Of a stretch of 16,267 bases of DNA, positions 1 through 5,539 are shown piece after piece (position 1 is the first letter of the stretch; each line of letters opens with the position of its first letter). The translations under genes were made by a program, and so were the position numbers. The DNA lies in the NCBI GenBank assembly GCA_964448935.1, contig CAYVBE010000082.1:1-16267 (forward strand), in the 5' to 3' direction. The notes under the pieces are model-generated. The model had not been told where the DNA came from, did no database searches, and saw only the letters and a list, made by a program, of their open reading frames with translations. This stretch comes from CAYVBE01 sp964448935 (GTDB lineage: Bacteria > Planctomycetota > Brocadiia > SM23-32).

Positions 1-240
1 ACATTGGAACGGTCACGCTTCCCAGGGCGACGCCCTGCGGGCTCTGCCCTGGGCTAATATGCGTACGCCCTCCGGGCGAAACGACCCGCCCGCGTCTCGT
101 GCTTGCATCCGTTTTCCCCGCCGGGGGCGCACCCGTTTCCCCGCGGGATATGCACGTTCTCAGCCCGGTGGTGGCCCGAGTTCGGGCCTCCACCGGGTAT
201 GCTCGGCAGCGCGCACAACCACTCGAAAGCGGGAACACTC
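1..240. repeat. Gene-free, hairpin-rich intergenic block
   Basis: No convincing gene is visible here. The block holds several inverted repeats. CCCAGGGC at 21-28 pairs with GCCCTGGG at 46-53, enclosing a small GCCC/GGGC hairpin at 32-42. CGCCC/GGGCG at 66-78 forms a short hairpin. CCCGCGGG at 140-147 is a palindrome. A long near-perfect hairpin lies at 164-197 (separate entry). Two imperfect direct repeats, about 24 and 23 bp, sit side by side at 109-132 and 133-155; both begin CCGTTT, carry CCCCG and GGG, and end GCAC. The pattern looks like REP/BIME-type intergenic repeats, but copy number elsewhere in the genome cannot be seen from this window. Confidence 0.5.
164..197. repeat. Long near-perfect hairpin (8 + 7 bp stem)
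   Basis: CCCGGTGG (164-171) pairs with CCACCGGG (190-197), followed inward by one T/T mismatch and then GGCCCGA (173-179) with TCGGGCC (182-188). Only two bases lie between the inner arms, so the last pairs would open in RNA or cruciform form. There is no T-run on either side, so it is not a canonical Rho-independent terminator. It lies downstream of the 3' end of the minus-strand oxidoreductase unit and could protect or end that transcript. Confidence 0.7.
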
Positions 241-342
241 TCAGTACTCCGCGTGGTAGCTCTCCACCAGCGCCCCGTAAGGGTAATTCAACGCCTGGCC
301 GCAGGAACGGTCGGCGGCACGGTAGCGACGTATGCGCAGCAT
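241..342 (-). CDS. Possible 33-residue small protein behind the oxidoreductase
   Basis: A minus-strand ATG at 342 opens a 33-codon frame ending in TGA at 243-241. The product starts MLRIRRYRAADRSCG and ends GALVESYHAEY. It begins only 7 bases after the oxidoreductase stop, and TGAGGAGG directly precedes it, so translational coupling is possible. The GGAGG is only 2 bases from the ATG, which is closer than usual. The N-terminus resembles the first strand of GNAT acetyltransferases (IRxYRxAD), but the rest of such a domain is absent. It could be a small gene, a remnant of a larger one, or chance. I do not recognise it. Confidence 0.35.
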   Translation of the reverse strand: MLRIRRYRAADRSCGQALNYPYGALVESYHAEY

Positions 343-349
343 GGCCTCC

Positions 350-1393
350 TCAGGCGAGTTCGATCTCCCGCTCGGCCTCGGCGCTCTTGTAGAGGCCGTC
401 CAGTATCTTCTGCACCATCAGGCCGGAGCGGGCGGGGCACTGGGTCTCCAATTCGCCGCGCAGGAAGCCGATCCATTCCTGCAGCTTCCGGGTCATGCCG
501 TTCCACTTGCCCGTGAAGGCCGGCTCGATGTTGACCATGGTGTCCGCTTCGTTGCGGAACACGCACGGCGGATGGACCGTGCAGCCGCCCTCGTCGCCCA
601 TGATCTGCACGTTGTAGGTGTCCTGCTCGATGTGGGCCACGAAGCTGGACTCTACGGCCATCGTCGCGCCGTTGTCGAACCGCACGAACCCCACCGCCAG
701 ATCCTCCACGTTGTAGGTCTCGTGGTCCCATCCGGCCCAGGGGCAGTGAACGTCGCTGGGCTGGTTGCCGGCGTAGGTGAACATCTGGGCGCTGGCGGTG
801 ACCGGCTCCGGCTCGCCCATCAGGAAGTGCGCCACCTCGATCAGGTGCACGCCGATGTCAATCAGCGGCCCGCCGCCCTGGAGCTCCTTCTGGCCGAAAA
901 CGCCCCAGTTCGGAATGCCGAGCCGGCGCATGGCCTGCACGCGGGCGAACAGCACGTTGCCGATCTGGCCGTCGTTGATGAACCGTTTCAGCGTCTGCGG
1001 CGCCGGCTCCAGCCGCCTCTGAAAGCCCATCACCAGCGTCGCCTCGCTCTCGTCGGCGGCGTCCACCATGGCCTGTGCCTCCTCGGCGTTCATGGCCATG
1101 GGCTTCTCCACCAGCACGTGTTTGCCGGCCTTCAGCGCCGCCACCGTGGGGTCCTTGTGCATGAAATTCGGCGTGCAGACGCTGACGGCATGGAGATCTT
1201 CGAGCCGGACGAGATCGTTGAAATCCTCGAAGGTCTGCTCGACCTCGAACTGTTCGGCGAAGCGCTCCCGCGCCTCCTCGCTGATGTCGCAGCCGGCCAC
1301 GATCTCCACGTCGTCCATGGCCGCCAGGTCCTTCGCCTGCCGGCGGGCGATCCCGCCTGTGCCGATGTATCCAACGCGTATGACTTCGGGCAT
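350..1393 (-). CDS. Gfo/Idh/MocA family oxidoreductase (347 aa)
   Basis: This is a predicted cytoplasmic NAD(P)-dependent dehydrogenase of the glucose-fructose oxidoreductase / inositol dehydrogenase / MocA family, which usually oxidises or reduces a sugar or cyclitol hydroxyl. The N-terminal Rossmann fold carries VGYIGTGGIAR (residues 7-17). KHVLVEKP (91-98) contains the catalytic EKP lysine, and GGGPLIDIGVH (173-183) supplies the usual D179 and H183. The length is normal. The ATG at 1393 is chosen because the fold starts there and AGGAG lies 8 bases upstream; the frame stays open to 1606, but that stretch is not protein-like. It follows the DUF3604 gene on the same strand after a 101-bp gap, so it is probably co-transcribed or has a weak promoter of its own. 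The substrate cannot be read from the sequence. Confidence 0.93.
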   Translation of the reverse strand: MPEVIRVGYIGTGGIARRQAKDLAAMDDVEIVAGCDISEEARERFAEQFEVEQTFEDFNDLVRLEDLHAVSVCTPNFMHKDPTVAALKAGKHVLVEKPMAMNAEEAQAMVDAADESEATLVMGFQRRLEPAPQTLKRFINDGQIGNVLFARVQAMRRLGIPNWGVFGQKELQGGGPLIDIGVHLIEVAHFLMGEPEPVTASAQMFTYAGNQPSDVHCPWAGWDHETYNVEDLAVGFVRFDNGATMAVESSFVAHIEQDTYNVQIMGDEGGCTVHPPCVFRNEADTMVNIEPAFTGKWNGMTRKLQEWIGFLRGELETQCPARSGLMVQKILDGLYKSAEAEREIELA

Positions 1394-1449
1394 GCCAGCA
1401 AACTCCTGAGGGTGTAAGTGGGTTACGGGGTTGTTGATGGAAGGTGGCC

Positions 1450-1479
1450 ACGGTACCGCAACGGGGTCCGGCGTGTCAA
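1450..1479 (-). promoter_or_regulatory. Weak possible promoter before the oxidoreductase
   Basis: On the minus strand TTGACA (1479-1474) is a perfect -35, followed after 18 bases by TACCGT (1455-1450), a poor -10 matching 3 of 6 consensus bases. It lies in the 101-bp gap behind the DUF3604 stop and about 60 bases before the oxidoreductase ATG. It may give internal expression, or the -35 may be chance. Confidence 0.25.
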
Positions 1480-1494
1480 AGGGATGAGGGGGCG

Positions 1495-2979
1495 TCAGCC
1501 GGTGATCCAGACCGGGGAGACCCAGGCCACCTGGCCACTCGCCGCCTCCACCCGCAGCCAGTAGAACACGAACGGGACGGAGCTCTTCGGTGCCTTTGTG
1601 ATCCACAGGTCATCCAACGGCTCCTCGTCCACGTGGGTAAACGTGGTGAGAGGGCCATCGAGGCGCTCGCGGGCGATCGGCTGGTTGTTGCGCAGCAGCG
1701 TGACCTTGCCCCGCCCGACGGCCGCCACCCGGGCCTCCATTCTGCGCGCCTTGCGAAAGTCCGCATCCGCCGACGCCTCGCTGCCCATCGGACGGCCGTT
1801 GACGGAGAAATCTATGACCGGCCGCCACCAGGTGGTGCCGTAGCAGCGCCGGTCCATCATGGCGTCGAAGATGGCGCCGCGTTCGAGTTCATCGGCGTAG
1901 ACCGCCGCCACGCCCTGGCAGTTGAGCCGGTGCTGGGCGTAGCCGTAGTTCTCCGCGTTCAGCGGGAACGGCGTGCCGGGCATGGTGTGATGGGTGTCGC
2001 TGGAGCCGATGGCGCCGTAGCGGCAGCCCAGCTCCAGGGCATCCCGCCAGTAGGCGCGCGCCTCGGCCTTGCCCCCCTTCAGGTACAGGTCGTCGTGCCG
2101 CGCCTCGGAGCTGCCCCACCAGGAATAGACCTCCAGGACCGGCTCCCGTTCCGGGTTGTAGTGCGGGTCTTCGAAATTCCGGTATTTCCCGGCGCGTGCG
2201 GTGTGGTGCGGTATGGTCATGTAGGGCACGCCCTGCTCGTCCAGCCACTGCCAGAGGCGGTCCAGCGGCACCTTGGGCCCGGTTCCACGCATGTCGTCGC
2301 GGTCCAGCCAGAAATAATCCGCCTCACCGGACCGGTAATAGACGTTGATGTCGCCGCCGTAGCCGGTGGCGTGGGAGGACTCGAAGGCCAGCAGCGTGGC
2401 GAACTCGCCGGGCTGGTTGAACCGGCGGGCCATCTCCTTCACCTCGTCCCAGTTGCCGTCCTCCCGGTGGATGCCGCGCAGGTGGTCCGCCGCCGCGCAG
2501 AAGTCCAGCAGCGCCACGTCGCGGCCGTACCAGTAGCCGAACTCGGGGCTCTTGCATGTGTCGGGGTGGCAGTTGCTGACCAGCGTGTGCGCGTGGATGT
2601 CGCCCCAGTAGAGCCGGGGCCCGTCCTCGCGGGCCATGAGGACGTTGCTGGTGGGAGGTTGTCCGGGGCACCCGTGCGGCGTAGCGGTCAGGTAGGCCGC
2701 TCCCGGCTCCCGCATCACCAGGTCGTCCACCTGGATCATCCCGCAGTCATCAGCGGTGAACTCGATGGCCGGTGGCGCGGTCAAGTCCTCGCTGACGGCC
2801 TCCAGTGGTATGCGCCCGGTCCAGTCCTCGGCCGGCATGCCGGTGGCGTCCATCATGACGGCCCGGAGTGCGAACTGCTCCCCCGGCCGCACAACGGAGG
2901 GGAGGACAAGATGAAGGAAATGCGATTCGGCGTCGAACCTGCTGCGGAACTCGGGGAATCTGTCGCGGTAGGATTTCAT
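1495..2979 (-). CDS. DUF3604 / PHP-like metal-dependent hydrolase (494 aa)
   Basis: The protein has an N-terminal beta-rich region (about 1-118), then a PHP-type metal-binding domain: GDIHAHT (126-132), AADH (163-166), an acidic E200 after a hydrophobic strand, PHHT (257-260) and GSSDTHH (325-331). These match the metal ligands of the polymerase/histidinol-phosphatase fold as seen in DUF3604 proteins. A second beta-rich region closes the protein (about 355-494). The PHP fold normally hydrolyses phosphoesters, but DUF3604 members have no settled substrate. No signal peptide is evident, so a cytoplasmic location is likely. The ATG at 2979 has an AGGGG-like site upstream. It is the first gene of a two-gene unit with the downstream Gfo/Idh/MocA oxidoreductase, which suggests a shared catabolic pathway. 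Confidence 0.85.
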   Translation of the reverse strand: MKSYRDRFPEFRSRFDAESHFLHLVLPSVVRPGEQFALRAVMMDATGMPAEDWTGRIPLEAVSEDLTAPPAIEFTADDCGMIQVDDLVMREPGAAYLTATPHGCPGQPPTSNVLMAREDGPRLYWGDIHAHTLVSNCHPDTCKSPEFGYWYGRDVALLDFCAAADHLRGIHREDGNWDEVKEMARRFNQPGEFATLLAFESSHATGYGGDINVYYRSGEADYFWLDRDDMRGTGPKVPLDRLWQWLDEQGVPYMTIPHHTARAGKYRNFEDPHYNPEREPVLEVYSWWGSSEARHDDLYLKGGKAEARAYWRDALELGCRYGAIGSSDTHHTMPGTPFPLNAENYGYAQHRLNCQGVAAVYADELERGAIFDAMMDRRCYGTTWWRPVIDFSVNGRPMGSEASADADFRKARRMEARVAAVGRGKVTLLRNNQPIARERLDGPLTTFTHVDEEPLDDLWITKAPKSSVPFVFYWLRVEAASGQVAWVSPVWITG

Positions 2980-3043
2980 GGATGCCCCTGCTGCCAGAAG
3001 GAGTGTCAGGCCGTTGCCAGGTCTTTACGGTCACGGAACCTGT

Positions 3044-3072
3044 ATTCTGTCCGTTACGGGAGGCGGGGTCAA
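3044..3072 (-). promoter_or_regulatory. Predicted promoter of the DUF3604-oxidoreductase unit
   Basis: On the minus strand TTGACC (3072-3067) and CAGAAT (3049-3044) are separated by 17 bases, matching 5 of 6 and 4 of 6 sigma-70 consensus positions. The start site would be about 58 bases before the ATG at 2979. An 8-bp inverted repeat, GTCTTTAC at 3021-3028 and GTAAAGAC at 3104-3111, flanks the promoter and might be regulatory. The 212-bp gap 2980-3191 holds nothing else I can identify. Confidence 0.45.
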
Positions 3073-3191
3073 CGTGATATGAGATTTCCTTTTGGCCGGG
3101 TACGTAAAGACAGACCATGGAAGGGAACGCCGCGGCTCTTACGCAGCCACTCACAGCAGCCACAGGGGCAGTTCACGCGACCGTGCCCCGC

Positions 3192-3572
3192 TCATTCAGT
3201 CGCCAGGAGCCTATCCGCCAAACGCAAAAACTCTGCCGCCCTCTCGATCTGCTTGGTCGCTTCCTCTCTTGTCACACTCTGGTACTTCCCATAGTCCCCG
3301 GCATGTCTGACCGCCATCGCGCGAACGAGGTACTGGTGGAAATACCGCTCAACAATGCCGGTCTTCACGAACTCCCGCCCAAATGCAGCATGAACGGCGC
3401 CGTGCTTGGAGAAGGCTAACCCCTCGCCAAGTAGCAGCGCCTCGGCAATGTAGAACATACCGTAATATGCCCGAGAAGCAGCAAAACCGTGGGGGCCGGC
3501 CTCCTGCAGAAGTCTGGCCGCTTCCAGGCTTTCTTGAGCTCGCGCGACCAGTTCTCGCTGCTCTTTGCTCAT
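3192..3572 (-). CDS. HEPN domain protein, probable toxin of a HEPN/MNT pair (126 aa)
   Basis: A small all-helical HEPN protein. It has the AYYGMFYIAEALL helix (35-47) typical of the PF05168-type HEPN family, and a R84-x5-H90 motif within RAMAVRHAGDYG (84-95). That motif matches the R-x(4-6)-H active site of HEPN RNases and of HepT-like toxins. The ATG overlaps the stop of the upstream nucleotidyltransferase by four bases (ATGA), so translation is coupled. The length is normal for the family. GC content counted on several 60-base lines is about 55-58%, against about 70% in a line of the DUF3604 gene, which suggests recent acquisition. Known HEPN/MNT modules act as toxin-antitoxin systems in which MNT silences HEPN by nucleotide transfer. 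That role is inferred here from family and layout. Confidence 0.88.
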   Translation of the reverse strand: MSKEQRELVARAQESLEAARLLQEAGPHGFAASRAYYGMFYIAEALLLGEGLAFSKHGAVHAAFGREFVKTGIVERYFHQYLVRAMAVRHAGDYGKYQSVTREEATKQIERAAEFLRLADRLLATE

Positions 3573-3889
3573 ACCGCCACCCCCTCGCGGCGGACGTTCA
3601 GGAGCAAGGGGCTTTGCCCGCGTTTGTACCGGCTTTCGGATATGAAGGTCGGGACAATCAGGACATCGTGCTTGAGCGAGAGTTCCGCCACAAGTGCCGA
3701 GGTCCGCGCGATCTCATCGCAGGGCGAGACGCTTCCCCGCAAAACGACCAGGATGTCTATATCGGAACCTTCCTCGGCATCGCCCCGCGCTTGAGACCCA
3801 TACAACACCACACGTTCGAGCCGCTCGCTGTAGAGAGACTCGAACCCTTGCCGCAGTTGCCCCACTATCTTTCTGACTTCCGGGCCCAT
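3569..3889 (-). CDS. MNT-type minimal nucleotidyltransferase, probable antitoxin (106 aa)
   Basis: A complete minimal nucleotidyltransferase of the DNA polymerase beta superfamily. It has GSQARGDAEEGSDIDILVV (31-49), which contains the GS motif and the two catalytic aspartates D43 and D45. The third carboxylate, D75, lies in KHDVLIVP (73-80). All active-site residues are therefore present and the enzyme should be functional, probably transferring AMP or another nucleotide to the partner HEPN protein. The ATG at 3889 has an excellent Shine-Dalgarno sequence, AAGGAGG, at the correct distance. It is the first gene of a two-gene operon with the HEPN gene. The pair sits between two metabolic units on the same strand, with its own promoter. 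Confidence 0.9.
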   Translation of the reverse strand: MGPEVRKIVGQLRQGFESLYSERLERVVLYGSQARGDAEEGSDIDILVVLRGSVSPCDEIARTSALVAELSLKHDVLIVPTFISESRYKRGQSPLLLNVRREGVAV

Positions 3890-3915
3890 TCCGCTGCCCT
3901 CCTTTGGGTGCCATC

Positions 3916-3944
3916 ATTGTGGGAGCCGAGCGCGCTGCTGTCAA
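3916..3944 (-). promoter_or_regulatory. Predicted promoter of the HEPN/MNT pair
   Basis: On the minus strand TTGACA (3944-3939) is a perfect -35 and CACAAT (3921-3916) a 4-of-6 -10, 17 bases apart. The start site would be about 20 bases before the MNT ATG. It lies in the 77-bp gap behind the sulfatase stop, so the pair can be expressed independently of the sulfatase operon. Confidence 0.55.
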
Positions 3945-3966
3945 ATCATATCCGGAGCGCCATAAG

Positions 3967-5514
3967 TCAAACCGGTCGCTGACCGGGGTGGGAGACCTTT
4001 TCGTTCCACGCCTTCCACGTCTCCACCAGGTGGCGCAGCCTTTCGGGGTGCTGCTTCGAGAGGTCGTGCAGCTCCGTGCGATCTGCCTCCATATCGAACA
4101 GGCGCCATTTGGAGAGGTCGTCTATGCCGATGTCGTAACTCTCGTCGCCCAGCTTGTTCCAGCCGACCTCCTCGTAGCGCACGGCCTTCCAGCGTCCCTC
4201 GCGGGCGGCTTTACCCTTGAGGATGGCCCAGCAGAGGACGTCGTGGAACTGTCGCCGGTTTCCGTCGAAGGCCGGGGTCAGGGGCAGGCCAAGTATCTTG
4301 TCGTTCGGCCGCCCGGCCACGTCCAGGCAGGTGGCGGTGATGTCCACCACGTGGCCCCAGTCCCGATCGATGCAGCCCGGCCGGATGCGCTCCGGCCAGG
4401 AGGCAATGAGCGGGGTCGAGACGCCGCCCTCGTGGTCCCACGTCTTGAATTTGCGCCACGGCGTGTTGCTCGTGTTCGCCCAGGGCTTGCCGACGAAATG
4501 CCACGTGCCCGGCGGGCCGGGCTCGGAGCCGGGCGGCTTGCCGCCGGTCTTCGCGCAGCCGCCGTTGTCGGACAGGAAGAAGACCAGCGTGTTGCCCTCT
4601 TGCCCCAGCTCGCGGATCTTGACCAGGATACGTCCGATGCCGCGGTCCATGCAGTCAATCATGGCAGCGTAGGTGGCCATCCACAGGTCCCATTGCTCCT
4701 TCTCCTCCCGGCTCTGGCTGCTCCAGGATGGCACGCCCTCGTCCCGCGGCGACATGCGCAGGTCCGGGCCCACGATGCCGGCCTCAACGAGGGCCCCGAA
4801 GCGTCGCCGGCGCAGGACGTCCCAGCCCTCCATGAAGCGGCCGCGGTATTCCTCGATGTCCGCCTGCCGCGCGTGCAACGGGTAGTGCGGCGCGTTGTAG
4901 GCCACGTAGAGGAAGAATGGCCGCTCGCTGCCCCGATCCTGGTCCAGAAACCTGACGGCGTAATCCGACCAGGCGTCGGTGGCGTAGAAATCGGGGTGGG
5001 TCTCCAGGAAGTCCGGGTGCGGCTCGCCGTTGATGTTCAGCACACCGGGGCCCTCCTGGTAGCGCCCCAGGTTCCAGTAGCTGGCGCAGGCGCCCATGGT
5101 GCAGCTTCGGTCGAAGCCGGCCGTGGAGTGGCCGTGCACCTTGCCGGTCATGTAGGTGCGATAGCCGGCCTCCTTCATCTGGGCGGCAAGGTTCACGTGG
5201 CGCGAGGGCGAGCCACGCCAGCCGCTGTACTGGCCCGTCAGCAGCGAGCCGCGCGTGGGGCTGCACTTGGCGTTGTTGTAGAACTGCGTGAAGCGCATTC
5301 CCCGATCGGCCAGCGAGTTGATGGTGGGCGTCTGGATGATCCGCGCCCCGTAGCAGCCGATGTCCGAGAAGCCCATGTCGTCCGCCATGATCAGCAGCAC
5401 GTTGGGCCGCCCGTCACCCGCATTCTGCGCCCGGGCGAGTGAAGGCATCATGAAGGCGGCCGAACCCGCCGCCACGGTTTTCAGAAAATCCCGCCGACCG
5501 TATCTCGCGCTCAT
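3967..5514 (-). CDS. Tat-exported formylglycine-dependent sulfatase (515 aa)
   Basis: A sulfatase of the alkaline-phosphatase superfamily (S1 type) that should hydrolyse a sulfate ester from a glycan or other organic sulfate outside the cytoplasm. A twin-arginine signal (GRRDFLK at 6-12, hydrophobic segment about 13-24, AxA-type cleavage region near 27-30) directs export. Metal ligands D45 and D46 lie in LIMADDMGFSDIGCYG. C84-S-P-T-R88-G is the C-x-P-x-R motif whose cysteine is matured to formylglycine. TGKVH (123-127) is a variant of the common GKWH, APH (208-210) supplies a histidine, and SDNGG (315-319) supplies D316 and N317. The length is typical. It is the last gene of the four-gene unit and starts 25 bp after the glycyl radical enzyme stop. 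There is no good Shine-Dalgarno sequence. No maturase or exchange partner is nearby. Confidence 0.95.
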   Translation of the reverse strand: MSARYGRRDFLKTVAAGSAAFMMPSLARAQNAGDGRPNVLLIMADDMGFSDIGCYGARIIQTPTINSLADRGMRFTQFYNNAKCSPTRGSLLTGQYSGWRGSPSRHVNLAAQMKEAGYRTYMTGKVHGHSTAGFDRSCTMGACASYWNLGRYQEGPGVLNINGEPHPDFLETHPDFYATDAWSDYAVRFLDQDRGSERPFFLYVAYNAPHYPLHARQADIEEYRGRFMEGWDVLRRRRFGALVEAGIVGPDLRMSPRDEGVPSWSSQSREEKEQWDLWMATYAAMIDCMDRGIGRILVKIRELGQEGNTLVFFLSDNGGCAKTGGKPPGSEPGPPGTWHFVGKPWANTSNTPWRKFKTWDHEGGVSTPLIASWPERIRPGCIDRDWGHVVDITATCLDVAGRPNDKILGLPLTPAFDGNRRQFHDVLCWAILKGKAAREGRWKAVRYEEVGWNKLGDESYDIGIDDLSKWRLFDMEADRTELHDLSKQHPERLRHLVETWKAWNEKVSHPGQRPV

Positions 5515-5539
5515 GGTTTGCCCGTCGTTGAGTGATCTC

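Noticed and set aside
164..197. Rho-independent terminator
   Set aside because: The stem is strong, but there is no T-run on either strand, so only a hairpin is claimed.
1394..1606. Longer N-terminus for the first oxidoreductase
   Set aside because: The extension overlaps the end of the DUF3604 gene, has low-complexity composition, and the Rossmann fold and Shine-Dalgarno sequence point to 1393.
1444..3294. 616-codon open frame on the plus strand
   Set aside because: Antisense shadow of the DUF3604 gene, which has PHP motifs and a plausible start. No domain is visible in the plus frame.
3904..5442. 512-codon open frame on the plus strand
   Set aside because: Antisense shadow of the sulfatase gene, whose formylglycine motif and Tat signal are unmistakable.
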